From: Deltaproteobacteria bacterium
GTDB taxonomy: Bacteria > Desulfobacterota > Binatia > Binatales > Binataceae
Reading direction: 5' to 3'
Length of the DNA: 64,000 nucleotides
Assembly (NCBI GenBank): GCA_021794015.1
Contig: JAJYRQ010000005.1
Location: 62,001-126,000, forward strand
Positions within the stretch are counted from its first letter, which is position 1. Each line of letters opens with the position of its first letter. Of this stretch, positions 7,285 to 17,210 are shown piece after piece. Below the pieces are notes generated by a model. It saw nothing but the letters and a program-made list of their open reading frames with translations, had not been told where the DNA came from and ran no database searches. The position numbers and the translations under genes are program-made.

Positions 7285-8862
7285 TCAGTGCGGGGCGACC
7301 ACAACGGTGTCAAGACGTGCCGGCCGCATCGGGTTCAGCACCAGCCCGTGCACCCAGGGTTGCCTGATGACGTAAGTCACGGGATGGAAAAGAAAGACCC
7401 ATGGCGCGTCGGACACGATGATCCGCTGCGCCTGCCGGTAAAGCCGGTAGCGCTCTTCCCGGTCGGCAATCGGCGCCGCTTCTGCCAGCAGCGCCTCGAC
7501 CTGCGGATTGAAATAAAACGTGTCGTTGTTGGCGCCCCACTGCTTTTTTGAGAAGAGCACCGCGAGAAAGTTTTCCGGGTCGGGAAAGTCGGCCTCCCAG
7601 CCAAACAAAAATAGCTCAACGGTGCGCGGCTGCCTAACCGCTTCGAGCAGCGGTCCCCACGCCACGGGTTTGAGGTCGAGCGCGATTCCCACCAGCGCCA
7701 AGTCCTGCTGGACCGACTGCCCGAGCATCAGGGTCGTCGGGTCGGCCCGCAGCCAAAGCACCGGCCTGAAGCTTTGCGGCACCCTGGCCTCGGCCAGCAG
7801 TTGGCGTGCCTTGGCCGGATCGTAGGGATAGCCGCGGATGGTCGGATCGTAGCCGGGAAGTCCGGGCGGCAGGACGCCGCGCGCGGGCATGGCGCGCCCG
7901 TTGAGCAGCGCAACCAGCTTCTGCTTGTTGATTGCGTAATTGAAGGCGCGGCGGACTTTGCGGTCGTCGAACGGGGCCATCTGGCAGTTCATGCCGAGGT
8001 AGTTGACTGAAAGCGTCACGATCTTTTTGGTTAGTGCCTTAAGGCGCGGCGTTTTCATGACGTAGGGGAACTCGGCGGGAGCAATTGCGCCGAGGTCCAG
8101 CTCGCCCGCCTCGAAGCGCAGCCACTGAAGCTCCTCGCTGACGCCGAGGGATTCCGCCACCGCTTGCAGTCGCGGCCTTGAGGGGGCGAAGTAGTAGGGA
8201 TTGCGCTTAAGAACGATGCGCTGGCCGCCCGTCCACTCTTGCAGCATAAAGGGCCCGCTTCCGACGACGTGGCGCGCAAAGTCTTCGCCCCATCGCTCGA
8301 CCTCCTGGCGCGCCAGCGCCGCGGCAAACGGCATCGCCAGCTTCTCGACGAAGAGCGGGTCGGGCGCTCGCAGGCGAAAGACCAGCGTCCAGGGGTCCGG
8401 CGTTTCGATCCCGCGCACGTCGGCCGCCCGGCCCCGGGTGAAGGCGCGGGCGCCTTCGATATTGCGGAAGTAGGCCATTCCCTGCGACCGGGTCTTGGGA
8501 TCGAGCACCCGCTGAACGGCGTACTTGACGTCGCCCGCAGTCACCGGGCGGCCGGTGCTGAAGCGGGCGTCGCGTCGCAGATGAAAGCTGAAGCGCCGCG
8601 AGTCGGATGAGGCTTCCCAGGCGGTTGCCAAGTCGGGCCGAAGCTCGACGCCGCCGGCGCTGTAGCGCACCAGCGTATCAAAGATCATCTGCTCGAAGGC
8701 CCACGAAGCCGTATCGTAGCCGAGCGCGGGATCGAGCGTGGGAATATCGTCGGCCGCGGCCAGGTGCAGCACCCCGGCCCGGTTGGCGGGCCCGGCAACG
8801 GCCCCAGTCCTGCGGCATCCGCCGCTCAAGAGCAGCAGGAAGGCAAAGAGGAGCGACGGCAC
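7285..8862 (-). CDS. Peptide/nickel-type ABC transporter substrate-binding lipoprotein
   Basis: This is an SBP family 5 (DppA/OppA-like) extracytoplasmic binding protein. The hydrophobic stretch LVPSLLFAFLLLLSGGC ends in a lipobox-type cysteine. The mature part begins HLAAADDIPTLDPALGYD and contains LRPDLATAWEASSD, the family signature in which solutes are presented to DppBC-type permeases. The reading frame is open upstream to a TTG at 9075, but that would overlap the permease gene by 125 bases. GTG at 8862 places the signal peptide at the N-terminus; GTG at 8946 is another option. The product is about 525 residues. It is the last gene of the operon, 88 bases after the permease stop. The ligand (oligopeptide, dipeptide, glutathione or nickel) cannot be told from sequence. 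Confidence 0.85.
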   Translation of the reverse strand: MPSLLFAFLLLLSGGCRRTGAVAGPANRAGVLHLAAADDIPTLDPALGYDTASWAFEQMIFDTLVRYSAGGVELRPDLATAWEASSDSRRFSFHLRRDARFSTGRPVTAGDVKYAVQRVLDPKTRSQGMAYFRNIEGARAFTRGRAADVRGIETPDPWTLVFRLRAPDPLFVEKLAMPFAAALARQEVERWGEDFARHVVGSGPFMLQEWTGGQRIVLKRNPYYFAPSRPRLQAVAESLGVSEELQWLRFEAGELDLGAIAPAEFPYVMKTPRLKALTKKIVTLSVNYLGMNCQMAPFDDRKVRRAFNYAINKQKLVALLNGRAMPARGVLPPGLPGYDPTIRGYPYDPAKARQLLAEARVPQSFRPVLWLRADPTTLMLGQSVQQDLALVGIALDLKPVAWGPLLEAVRQPRTVELFLFGWEADFPDPENFLAVLFSKKQWGANNDTFYFNPQVEALLAEAAPIADREERYRLYRQAQRIIVSDAPWVFLFHPVTYVIRQPWVHGLVLNPMRPARLDTVVVAPH

Positions 8863-8950
8863 AAGCGCGCAAAGCCCTTCGGCGCGTCTGCTGCGCCTTG
8901 GGCAGTGCGCTTTGGCCGCGCGCCGACCCAAAGCAGCGTGCTGCACGAGC

Positions 8951-9760
8951 CTAGCGCCGGGCGGCCAGGAAGCCGTAGCCAAGCAGATTAAACCCCAGCA
9001 CCGCGTAAAAGATAGCCAGCCCGGGAAAAGTCGCCAACCACGGCGCGGTGCGCAGGTAGGCGGTTGCTTCCTCAATCATCCGACCCCAACTCGGCGTCGG
9101 CGGCGGTACGCCCAGTCCAAGAAAGCTTAAGCCGGCGTCGAGCAAGAGCGTTCCCGAGGTTCCCAAAGCCGCCATCACCACGATCACCGGCATCACCCCC
9201 GGCAGCACGTGACGCATCGCCACCCGCGCCGAGCCCGCTCCCAGGGCGCGCGCCGCGACGACGAACTCGCGCTGGCTTACGGAGAGCGTCTCGGCCCTTA
9301 CCACGCGCGCCACCTGCGTCCACGAAACCAGCCCGATCACCAGCAGGATCGTCAGAAGCCCGGGCCGGAGCACGCTTATCAGCGCCATCGCCAGCAAGAG
9401 CGCCGGCAGGGTCAGCATCATGTCGGTAAACCGCATCAGGACGAAATCGACCATGCCGCCGAAAAAGCCGGCCGCCAAGCCAATCAGCCCGCCCACGGCC
9501 AGTGTCAGCGACATCGCGGCAACACCCACGCTAAGCGAGATGCGGGCGCCCCAGATTATCCGCGACAGCACGTCGCGCCCCAGGGCGTCCGTGCCCAGGG
9601 GAAAAGCAAGACTGGGGCGGCCGGGATCGCCGAAGGTCGCTGCTACTGCAGCCGTCGGATCGTGCGGCGCCAGCCATGGCGCCAGCAGCGCCACGATCGC
9701 CAGGCTCGCGACCATCGCGGCCCCGATTATTTTCATGCTCCCGATTCGCTCTGTCGTCAT
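8951..9760 (-). CDS. ABC transporter permease, DppC/OppC type
   Basis: The 269-residue polytopic inner-membrane protein has the BPD_transp_1 fold. After an N-terminal membrane segment come the OppC_N-like FPLGTDALGRDVLSRIIWGAR motif and about five further membrane helices. The EAA loop reads EFVVAARALGAGSARVAMRHVLPG and contacts the ATPase. The ATG start overlaps the stop of the upstream permease gene (9757-9760, ATGA), so the two are translationally coupled. It should pair with the DppB-type protein to form the channel. No ATP-binding subunit is encoded nearby. Confidence 0.9.
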   Translation of the reverse strand: MTTERIGSMKIIGAAMVASLAIVALLAPWLAPHDPTAAVAATFGDPGRPSLAFPLGTDALGRDVLSRIIWGARISLSVGVAAMSLTLAVGGLIGLAAGFFGGMVDFVLMRFTDMMLTLPALLLAMALISVLRPGLLTILLVIGLVSWTQVARVVRAETLSVSQREFVVAARALGAGSARVAMRHVLPGVMPVIVVMAALGTSGTLLLDAGLSFLGLGVPPPTPSWGRMIEEATAYLRTAPWLATFPGLAIFYAVLGFNLLGYGFLAARR

Positions 9761-10686
9761 ACGCCCGCCGCAGGGCGAATGCGCGGGTCAAGCCAGACGT
9801 AGACCAGATCGACCGCCAGGTTCGCCACTACCACCAGCAGCGCTGAAAAGAGCACCGTGCCCATGATGAGCGGAATATCCAGGTTGAAAACCGCTTCGTA
9901 GGCGAGCCTTCCGATTCCCGGCCAGTCGAAGACCGTCTCGGTCAGCACCACGCCCGAAAGCAGGCCCGCCAGGTCCAGTCCGGCCACCGTCAGCAGCGGC
10001 AACGCCGCGTTCGGGAGCGCGTGGCGAAGCAACACCCGCGCGCCGGAGAGCCCCTTCGCCCAGGCCGCCCGCACGTAGTCCTGGGCCAGCACCTCGACCA
10101 GGTTGGCTTGCAGAAGACGCGCGTAGTACCCGGCCATCCCCAGACCCAGCGTAAGCGCGGGCAGCACCAGGCTCCGGGCGCCGTCGAACCCGCCCAACGG
10201 GAACGAACGCAGGTAGAGCCCGCCGGCGATGAGCAGCAGGGTGCCCAGCCAGAACACGGGCGTCGAAATCAGCAGCAACGAGGCGCCCAGCAGCATCCGG
10301 TCCGCAGCGCGATCGTGCCGCAGCGCGGCCGCAACACCCATCGCAACTCCCAGCACCAGCGCAACCGTCATGGCGCAAACAGCCAGCGCCACGGTCGCCG
10401 GAAAACGCCGAACGATCAGGCGCGCCACGTCCTGACGCCGGATGTACGAACGACCGAGGTCGCCGTGCAGCGCGCGGTCAAGGTAATTCAAGTACTGGCG
10501 ATAAACCGGCAGGTCGAGCCCAAGCTGACGGCGAATCACGGCCAACGTCTGCGGGTCAGCCTTGGCGCCGGCCATCGCCACCGCCGGGTCCGCCGGCACC
10601 ACAAAGGCAATCAGAAACGTGAGCAGCGAGGTGCCGAGCAGGACCACCGCGCCGAAAACCAGCCGTTTTGCCAGATAAGACAACAT
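9757..10686 (-). CDS. ABC transporter permease, DppB/OppB type
   Basis: This 309-residue inner-membrane protein starts MLSYLAKRLVFGAVVLLG, the standard DppB opening, followed by a periplasmic loop with QLGLDLPVYRQYLNYLDRAL and GDLGRSY. The EAA loop is DYVRAAWAKGLSGARVLLRHALPNA, and TETVFDWPGIGRLAYEAV precedes the last helices. ATG at 10686 is preferred to a TTG six bases upstream. It is the first gene of a three-gene operon (permease B, permease C, binding protein). The ATPases (DppD/DppF) must be supplied from elsewhere. Confidence 0.9.
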   Translation of the reverse strand: MLSYLAKRLVFGAVVLLGTSLLTFLIAFVVPADPAVAMAGAKADPQTLAVIRRQLGLDLPVYRQYLNYLDRALHGDLGRSYIRRQDVARLIVRRFPATVALAVCAMTVALVLGVAMGVAAALRHDRAADRMLLGASLLLISTPVFWLGTLLLIAGGLYLRSFPLGGFDGARSLVLPALTLGLGMAGYYARLLQANLVEVLAQDYVRAAWAKGLSGARVLLRHALPNAALPLLTVAGLDLAGLLSGVVLTETVFDWPGIGRLAYEAVFNLDIPLIMGTVLFSALLVVVANLAVDLVYVWLDPRIRPAAGV

Positions 10687-10727
10687 CGCCAAAAGCGTCC
10701 CGCGCCGGCGCCGGCGCGCCGGCCGCC

Positions 10728-11525
10728 TTACTGCACCGCGTAAACGACGTCCACCTCGGCGCTCACGTCTACCGTGTTGGTCGCAACCGGCGTTGCAGCC
10801 GCCGCCAGCGCCTGCGCCCTGGCCGGGGCGTAGGCGTACGGGCGTGCGGCGGGCGCCACGGTCGAGGCGCTCAGCACCGGGCCGAGCTTGAGGTCGAGCG
10901 CAGTTGCCAGCGCCGCGGCCTGGCGCTGGGCGTTTTGCGCGGCCCGGGCTATGGCAGCGCTGCGCGCCTGGGAATCGTCGCGTAGTCCAAAGCGCAGGTA
11001 GTTGACGCGGTTGGCCCCTGCAGACACGGCGCTGTCGATCAGGCTGCCGAGCAGTTCCATCGCGCCCGTTTCAAGCTCGACCGAGTTCTCGGCGACGTAG
11101 CTTGCGATGGCGGGCGGCTGTCCTTGAGCGCCCTGGCTGTAACGCGGGTAAAGCCGGTAATTTCCCGTCCAGACCTTGCCCTTAGCGCCCAGCTTCTCCC
11201 TGAGCGCCTTGACGACTTTTTGAGCCATGGCGGCGTTGGCGCCGGCGCACTCCTCGGCGCTGGCCGCCTGGGTTTCGATGGCGAGGCTCAGAAAGGCAAG
11301 GTCGGGGCTTTCCTGCACTTCTCCGCGACCGACGACCCTGATCGTTCTGCCGGGCGAGCGCGCTTGCTCGGGACGCGCCATGGCCGAGGCGGCTGCAGCC
11401 GGGGCCGAAGCGCCCTGAGCGAAGGCCGGCCGCGCCGCAGCCGAGGTCAGCACGGCAAGCGCGGCAAGTAGCGACGCGAGCCGGGTAAGGGCCGCGATGC
11501 GCCGGGCGGTCATCGGGGCCGGCAT
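10728..11525 (-). CDS. SIMPL domain (DUF541) exported protein
   Basis: The 265-residue product has a signal peptide (MPAPMTARRIAALTRL, hydrophobic core, ending near AFAQG) and a SIMPL/DUF541 domain. TIRVVGRGEVQESPDLAFLSL is the family opening, and a C-terminal NTVDVSAEVDVVYAV strand closes it. SIMPL proteins are periplasmic or outer-membrane associated; BP26 of Brucella is the best known. Function is unclear, with suggested roles in envelope stress and channel-like oligomers. ATG at 11525 is chosen because it gives a normal signal peptide; the frame is open to 11588. It lies 41 bases upstream of the permease genes on the same strand and may be co-transcribed with them. Confidence 0.85.
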   Translation of the reverse strand: MPAPMTARRIAALTRLASLLAALAVLTSAAARPAFAQGASAPAAAASAMARPEQARSPGRTIRVVGRGEVQESPDLAFLSLAIETQAASAEECAGANAAMAQKVVKALREKLGAKGKVWTGNYRLYPRYSQGAQGQPPAIASYVAENSVELETGAMELLGSLIDSAVSAGANRVNYLRFGLRDDSQARSAAIARAAQNAQRQAAALATALDLKLGPVLSASTVAPAARPYAYAPARAQALAAAATPVATNTVDVSAEVDVVYAVQ

Positions 11526-11756
11526 AGGCGCTGCTCGTCTGGTGGTCTGTGCTGCTCGATGGTTTTCGGCTGCTGGATGAGACTTCACCGCTGTTCCCTC
11601 CCCTTTTGCCGCTTGTGGCGCCGTTGTCGCCGCAGCGGGAATCGCTGCTTACCGGCAGGCAGCGGGCGGGCCCGATGCGCGCCGCGGGCATGCCTGATAA
11701 GATAACGCGCGCGACGGGCTTGCGTCAGAGGGTAGGCTCGGCGCCGGCCTCACACT

Positions 11757-13217
11757 ATGAACCCGAAGAAGGACGAAAAGAAGATCACTCCCCGCAGCCA
11801 GGACTTCGCTGCCTGGTACAACGAGCTTGTCCTGCGCGCCGAGCTGGCCGACTACGCGCCGGTGCGCGGATGCATCGTTTTTCGTCCCGACGGCTACGCC
11901 ATCTGGGAGGCGCTGCAGGGCGAACTGGACCGCCGGATCAAGCGAACCGGCGCGCGCAACGCCTACTTCCCGCTCTTTATTCCGCAAAGTTTCCTCAGCA
12001 AGGAGGCGCAGCACGTCGCCGGTTTCGCTCCCGAGGTCGCCGTGGTCACCCATGGCGGCGGCAAGGAGCTCGACGAGCCGCTCATCGTGCGGCCCACCTC
12101 GGAGACCATCATTAACCACATGTTCGCTCAGTGGATTCGCTCCCACCGCGACCTCCCGCTGATGGTCAACCAGTGGTGCAACGTGGTGCGCTGGGAGATG
12201 CGCACGCGCATCTTTTTGCGGACTGCGGAATTCTTGTGGCAGGAAGGGCATACCGCGCACGCAAGCCGCGAAGAGGCCGAGCAGGAAGCGCTCACGATGC
12301 TGGAGGTTTACCGCGCCTTTTGCGAGGAGATTCTCGCCCTGCCGCTGGTTACCGGCCGCAAGAGCGCGGCCGAGCGCTTTCCCGGCGCGCTCGAGACCTA
12401 CACGGTTGAGGCGCTGATGCCGGACGGGCGGGCGCTGCAGTGCGGCACCTCGCATCATCTTGGTCAGAACTTCGCCCGCGCTTTCGAGATTCGGTTTCTC
12501 GACGCCAATAACCAGCTCCAGTATCCCTGGCAAACGAGCTGGGGCGTCTCCACCCGGCTGTTGGGCGCCCTCATCATGGCCCACGGCGACGACCAGGGGC
12601 TTCGGCTGCCGCCCGCCGTGGCGCCGCGCCAGGCGGTCATCGTGCCGATCTGGCGCAACCCGCAGGAGGGTGAGGCGGTGCGCCAGGCGGCGCGCCAACT
12701 GCTCGGAGAGCTCGAGCGCGCCGGGGTGCGCACTCACCTCGACGAGCGCGAGGGCGTTACTCCCGGCTTCAAGTTCAACGACTGGGAGATGCGCGGCGTG
12801 CCGGCGCGGATCGAAATCGGCCCGCGCGATCTCAAGGAGCGCAGGGCAACCGTGGCGCGGCGCGATCGGCCCGCCGCCGGCGCCAGGTTCGCGCTGGCGC
12901 TCGAGGAGACCGCGGCAAAGATGCCAGGGCTGCTGGCCGAGGTGCAGCAGAGCCTCTTCGCCCAGGCGCGCGAGGCGATGCGCCGGAACACGTTCGAGCC
13001 GAAGGACTACGCGGAGTTAAGCCGCCGGATGGCCGGCGAAGGCGCCGGCCTGGCCTCTCTTTTCTGGTGCGGCGCCGAAAGCTGCGAAACCAAAGTGCGC
13101 GACGAGACCCGCGCCACCTGCCGCGCCGTCCCGCTGGGCCAAGACGAGCCGGGCGGCCGCTGCCTGGTCTGCGGCGAGCCGGCGCGCGAGCGCGCCTACT
13201 TCGCCAAAGCCTACTGA
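11757..13217 (+). CDS. proS: Prolyl-tRNA synthetase, short (ProS type 3, archaeal/eukaryotic-like)
   Basis: This class II synthetase charges tRNA-Pro. Hallmarks are motif 2 (NQWCNVVRWEMRTRIFLRTAEFLWQEGHTAHA) and motif 3 (QTSWGVSTRLLGALIMAHGDDQGLRLPP), with an anticodon-binding domain after it. The C-terminal zinc-binding domain holds cysteines (WCG..SC, TC, CLVCGEPA) and ends ERAYFAKAY, with a terminal tyrosine as in the archaeal/eukaryotic type. At 486 residues it lacks the INS editing domain of the long bacterial enzyme. This type occurs in a minority of bacteria. Start ATG 11757. A perfect inverted repeat follows the stop codon. Confidence 0.95.
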   Translation: MNPKKDEKKITPRSQDFAAWYNELVLRAELADYAPVRGCIVFRPDGYAIWEALQGELDRRIKRTGARNAYFPLFIPQSFLSKEAQHVAGFAPEVAVVTHGGGKELDEPLIVRPTSETIINHMFAQWIRSHRDLPLMVNQWCNVVRWEMRTRIFLRTAEFLWQEGHTAHASREEAEQEALTMLEVYRAFCEEILALPLVTGRKSAAERFPGALETYTVEALMPDGRALQCGTSHHLGQNFARAFEIRFLDANNQLQYPWQTSWGVSTRLLGALIMAHGDDQGLRLPPAVAPRQAVIVPIWRNPQEGEAVRQAARQLLGELERAGVRTHLDEREGVTPGFKFNDWEMRGVPARIEIGPRDLKERRATVARRDRPAAGARFALALEETAAKMPGLLAEVQQSLFAQAREAMRRNTFEPKDYAELSRRMAGEGAGLASLFWCGAESCETKVRDETRATCRAVPLGQDEPGGRCLVCGEPARERAYFAKAY

Positions 13218-13218
13218 A

Positions 13219-13245
13219 CGCGTGCGCCTCGCCCCGGCGCACGCG
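13219..13245 (+). terminator. Hairpin after proS
   Basis: CGCGTGCGCC (13219-13228) and GGCGCACGCG (13236-13245) form a perfect 10-base-pair stem with a seven-base loop, starting two bases after the stop. No T-run follows, so termination strength is uncertain. Confidence 0.5.
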
Positions 13246-13372
13246 GGCCGCTTGGCGCCGCTCAAAGGTCGCTGGCCAGGCTCCCTCCGAAACCTTGCAT
13301 GTCAAGGCTCTCCGATCTATACAGGTACTTGAAATTGCGGGGCGCGGAACAAAGTCCGGAGGAAGTACGCCG

Positions 13373-13813
13373 ATGGTTTCAGTTTACGATGTCGCCGCAT
13401 ACATCCTCAGGAAAAAGGGTCCCATGACCGCGATGAAGCTGCAGAAGCTGGTCTATTATTGCCAAGCTTGGTCGCTGGTATGGGATGAGAAGCCTCTGTT
13501 CAGAGCCCGCATTGAGGCTTGGGCAAGCGGTCCGGTTGTGCCCGAGCTTTATCGCCAGCATCGGGGCCAGTACACGGTCCGGCGCTGGCCTAGTGGCCAC
13601 CCTGAAAACCTGGCGGCGAATGAGAGGGACACGATCGACGCCGTCCTCAAGTTCTACGGCGATCAATCTTCTCAGTGGCTTAGTGATCTCACCCACAGCG
13701 AGGAGCCATGGCGTGAGGCGCGCCGTGGGCTCGGCCCAACCGACCGTGGCAGCAGACAAATCACCCATGCCGCCATGGCCGAATATTACGGCAGCCTTCC
13801 CAGAGATTCGTGA
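13373..13813 (+). CDS. Panacea-domain (DUF4065/SocA-like) protein, probable antitoxin
   Basis: The 146-residue product carries the Panacea domain. The frame opens VYDVAAYILRKKGPMTAMKLQKLVYYCQAW, in which the KLQKLVYYCQAW helix is the family hallmark, and continues with ARIEAWASGPVVPELYRQHR. ATG at 13373 is preceded by GGAGGAAG at a suitable spacing. Panacea proteins include the proteolytic adaptor SocA and many antitoxins that neutralise diverse toxins encoded next to them. The stop codon overlaps the start of the next gene (GTGA, 13810-13813), as is usual in toxin-antitoxin pairs. Base composition looks less GC-rich than the flanking proS and uvrA, in line with acquisition. Confidence 0.85.
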   Translation: MVSVYDVAAYILRKKGPMTAMKLQKLVYYCQAWSLVWDEKPLFRARIEAWASGPVVPELYRQHRGQYTVRRWPSGHPENLAANERDTIDAVLKFYGDQSSQWLSDLTHSEEPWREARRGLGPTDRGSRQITHAAMAEYYGSLPRDS

Positions 13814-14253
13814 CGAAGCAACCGGCGCTAGAGAAGAGCCAACTGCAAGTTGGTAAAACCCCGCGCACGGCCTTCGATCCGGGAAGCTTTTACAAGCGCA
13901 ACCCGTCGTGGCGAGTTCGACGAGTTGAACTCGTTGATCCTTTCGGATGGCATGCCCTCGATAAGGGTAAGCTCACCGAAGTCAGGCAGAAGCTGGCGAA
14001 TTTCGAGAGCATGACCTGGAGCGACATCCTCGTCAGGGCCAAGAACCAAAACCACGCAGTTAGGGTACAGCAGCTATGCTCGCAAGCGCGGAAGCGCTTG
14101 GCTCAGATGGGCCTGGACGAGTTCGAGGATCTCGTATCGCTCCGGCTCTCTGCCAGGGAGAGAGTGTGGGGCATACTTGCTGAGGGCGTCCTCGAGCTCT
14201 TGTGGTGGGACCCAGATCACAAAGTGTGCCCCTCCCTGCCCAGGAATACCTGA
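13810..14253 (+). CDS. Probable toxin partner of the Panacea antitoxin
   Basis: The 147-residue protein starts at GTG 13810, overlapping the antitoxin stop. I cannot assign a named toxin fold with confidence. It has a Lys-rich start, then DPGSFYKRNPSWRVRRVELVD, a GWH-LDKGKL helix, MTWSDIL, a basic helical part (QLCSQARKRLAQMG) and LSARERVWGILAEGV. It ends in a strand pair LELLWWDPDHKVCPS, which resembles the C-terminus of small RelE-like or uncharacterised ribonuclease-type toxins. Function as a growth-inhibiting toxin is inferred from the overlap and from the known behaviour of Panacea loci. Confidence 0.65.
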   Translation: MTKQPALEKSQLQVGKTPRTAFDPGSFYKRNPSWRVRRVELVDPFGWHALDKGKLTEVRQKLANFESMTWSDILVRAKNQNHAVRVQQLCSQARKRLAQMGLDEFEDLVSLRLSARERVWGILAEGVLELLWWDPDHKVCPSLPRNT

Positions 14254-14367
14254 ACGGTGCCGGCGGTCTCGACGGCCCGGCCCGCGCCGCCGCGATGACC
14301 TTCCTCCGCTTGCCGGCTCGCCACGCTGGCCCCGCGCGAGCCGAAGCGGCAGGCCTGCGCGCGCAGA

Positions 14368-17199
14368 TTAGGCGGCGGCGCGCTGGTTGAGCACCTGGCG
14401 CAAAATGTCGCCGGTGTAAGAGCCGGGCGTGGCGGCAACCTCCTCGGGCGCTCCGCTGGCGACCACCTCGCCGCCCTGGTCTCCGCCTTCGGGGCCCAAA
14501 TCGACGACGTAGTCGGCGGTCTTGATAACGTCGAGATTGTGCTCGATTACGACCACCGTATTGCCGCTGTCGGTTAGCCGCCCGAGCACCTCCAGGAGCT
14601 TCTTCACGTCGTCGAAGTGGAGGCCGGTGGTCGGTTCGTCCAGGATGTAAAGCGTGCGTCCGGTGGCGCGGCGGGAAAGCTCCCGGGCTAGCTTGATACG
14701 CTGGGCCTCGCCGCCCGAAAGCGTGGTTGCCGACTGTCCGAGCTGGACGTAGTCCAGGCCAACGTCGCGCAAGGTGTCCAGCTTGCTCCGAATCGCCGGC
14801 ACGGTGCCGAGCAACTCGAAGGCATCGCGCACGGTAAGTCCGAGAACGTCGGCGATGCTCTTGCCCTTGTAGAGCACCTCCAGAGTGTCGCGGTTGTAGC
14901 GCCGCCCGCCACAGACCTCGCAGGTAACGTAAACGTCGGGTAGAAAGTGCATCTCGATCCGGATGATGCCGTCGCCCTGGCAGGCCTCGCATCGGCCGCC
15001 CTTGACGTTGAAGGAAAAACGCCCCGCCCCGTAGCCCCGCGCCCGCGCCTCGGGCAGCCGGCTGAACAGCTCGCGGATCGGCCCGAACAGCCCCGTATAG
15101 GTGGCCGGGTTCGAGCGCGGCGTGCGCCCGATCGGACTTTGGTCAACGTGGATTACCTTGTCCAGATGCTCCGCCCCAAGGATCGCCTCGTGCGGCCCCG
15201 GCCGTTCGTGCCGGCGGTTTAAGCGGCGCGCCAGCGCCCGGTAGAGCGTGTCGAGCACCAGCGAGGATTTGCCCGAGCCGGAAACCCCGGTCACACAGAT
15301 GAAGAGACCCAGGGGAAAACGCACCGTGATGTTGCGCAGATTGTTGGCCCGCGCCCCGCGCACCACCAGCCAGCGCCCGCCCGCCGGCCTGCGCCGCGCC
15401 GGAACGGCAATCTCGACCCGGCCCGCCAAGTAGGCGCCGGTCAGCGACGCCGGATGGCGCATCACCTCCGCCGGCGTGCCTTGCGCGACCACGTGCCCTC
15501 CCTGAACGCCCGCGCCGGGACCCATGTCGATGATGTAATCCGCAGCCAGCATGGTGTCGCGATCGTGCTCGACCACCAGCACGGTGTTGCCGAGATCGCG
15601 CAGCCGCTTGAGCGTGGCCAGCAAGCGGCGATGGTCGCGCTGGTGCAGCCCGATCGACGGCTCGTCCAGGATGTAGAGCACACCCACCAGGCTCGACCCG
15701 ATTTGGGTGGCAAGCCGGATGCGCTGGCTTTCACCGCCCGAAAGCGTGGCCGCCGCCCGGTCCAGCGTCAGGTAGTCGAGCCCAACGTCGGCCAGGAAGC
15801 CGAGCCGTTCCCGGATTTCCTTGAGCACCCGTCCGGCGATCTCCGCCTCCTGGCGGCTTAGCCGCGGATCGGCGAAAAAGTCGAGCGCCTGCTTGATGGA
15901 AAGGGCGGTCACCTCGCTGATGCTGCGCTGGTTGAAGCGGACGGCAAGGCTTTCCTTTTTCAGCCGGGCCCCCTGGCACTCGGCGCACGGCCGCATGCTC
16001 ATGTAGGATTCGAGGAGAGCGCGCACCAGGCCCGATTCGCTCTCCTTGTAGCGGCGGTCAAGCCAGGCAAGCACGCCCTCGAACGGGCGCCGGTAGTGAT
16101 GGCGCCGGCCGCGATGCTCGTAGAGCAGGTCCACCGCTTCTTCACCGGAACCGTAAAGGATGGCTTTGCGCACTTTTGCGGGCAGCGTCTTCCACGGCTG
16201 CTCCGGGCCCACACCGTAGTGCGCGGCCAGCGCTCTCAGCAGCGCCTGCATCCCGGCCAGCTCGGCCCACGGCGCAATCGCGCCCCTGGCCAGGCTCAGC
16301 TCCTCGTCGCGCACCACCAGTTCCGGGTCGAAGTACATCACCGAGCCGATCCCCGAGCAGGCCGGACAGGCTCCGTGGGGACTGTTGAAGGAGAACATGC
16401 GCGGCGTCAACTCGGGATACGAGATGCCGCACTCGACGCAGGCAAACCGCTGGCTGAAATAAACCTCGGTGGCGCGCTCGCCTTCCAGCCGTTCGACCTT
16501 GAGCAGATCGTTGCCGTATTTGAAAGCCAGCTCGAGCGAATCGCCCAAGCGCTTGGCGCTGCTGCTCTCCACCGAGAGCCGGTCGACGAGCACCTCGATG
16601 GTGTGGCGGCGGTTCTTGTCGAGCGCCGGCTCCTGCCCCAGCTCGTAAAGTTTGCCGTCGATGCGCACCCGGACGAAGCCGGCGCGCGCCAGGTCGGCCA
16701 GCTCCTTGCGGTACTCGCCCTTGCGGTCGCGCACCAGCGGCGCCAGGACGTAAAGCCGCGTGCCCTGCGGCCATGCCAGGATGCGGTCGGCGATCTGCTG
16801 GACCGTCTGCCGGCTTATCTCGCGGCCGCAGTTGTAGCAGAAGGGATGCCCCACGCGGGCAAAGAGCAGCCGCAGGTAGTCGTAAATCTCGGTGATGGTC
16901 GCCACCGTCGAGCGGGGATTGTGCGAGGCGGTCTTCTGTTCGATCGAGATCGCCGGAGAAAGCCCGGCGATCGAATCGACGTCGGGTTTCTCCATCTGTT
17001 CCAGGAACTGGCGGGCGTAGGCTGAGAGCGACTCGACATAGCGGCGCTGCCCCTCGGCGTAGATCGTGTCGAAGGCGAGCGAGGACTTGCCCGATCCGGA
17101 AAGCCCGGTAATCACCACCAGGCGGTTGCGCGGGATTTCCAGGTCGATGTTCTTGAGGTTGTGCTCGCGCGCGCCGCGAATGACGATTTTCTCGGCCAT
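14368..17199 (-). CDS. uvrA: Excinuclease ABC subunit A
   Basis: UvrA is the ATPase that scans DNA for lesions in nucleotide excision repair and loads UvrB. The 943-residue protein has two ABC modules. The first Walker A is [20 protein letters not shown] near residues 33-52 and the second [22 protein letters not shown] signatures ([13 protein letters not shown] and [13 protein letters not shown]) and zinc modules ([28 protein letters not shown]) are present, so the protein is complete. The start is ATG 17199, 11 bases after pdxA. It is the last gene of a minus-strand operon that begins with mfd, whose product delivers UvrA to stalled polymerase. Confidence 0.97.
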   Translation of the reverse strand: MAEKIVIRGAREHNLKNIDLEIPRNRLVVITGLSGSGKSSLAFDTIYAEGQRRYVESLSAYARQFLEQMEKPDVDSIAGLSPAISIEQKTASHNPRSTVATITEIYDYLRLLFARVGHPFCYNCGREISRQTVQQIADRILAWPQGTRLYVLAPLVRDRKGEYRKELADLARAGFVRVRIDGKLYELGQEPALDKNRRHTIEVLVDRLSVESSSAKRLGDSLELAFKYGNDLLKVERLEGERATEVYFSQRFACVECGISYPELTPRMFSFNSPHGACPACSGIGSVMYFDPELVVRDEELSLARGAIAPWAELAGMQALLRALAAHYGVGPEQPWKTLPAKVRKAILYGSGEEAVDLLYEHRGRRHHYRRPFEGVLAWLDRRYKESESGLVRALLESYMSMRPCAECQGARLKKESLAVRFNQRSISEVTALSIKQALDFFADPRLSRQEAEIAGRVLKEIRERLGFLADVGLDYLTLDRAAATLSGGESQRIRLATQIGSSLVGVLYILDEPSIGLHQRDHRRLLATLKRLRDLGNTVLVVEHDRDTMLAADYIIDMGPGAGVQGGHVVAQGTPAEVMRHPASLTGAYLAGRVEIAVPARRRPAGGRWLVVRGARANNLRNITVRFPLGLFICVTGVSGSGKSSLVLDTLYRALARRLNRRHERPGPHEAILGAEHLDKVIHVDQSPIGRTPRSNPATYTGLFGPIRELFSRLPEARARGYGAGRFSFNVKGGRCEACQGDGIIRIEMHFLPDVYVTCEVCGGRRYNRDTLEVLYKGKSIADVLGLTVRDAFELLGTVPAIRSKLDTLRDVGLDYVQLGQSATTLSGGEAQRIKLARELSRRATGRTLYILDEPTTGLHFDDVKKLLEVLGRLTDSGNTVVVIEHNLDVIKTADYVVDLGPEGGDQGGEVVASGAPEEVAATPGSYTGDILRQVLNQRAAA

Positions 17200-17210
17200 G
17201 ATTGCTGGTC

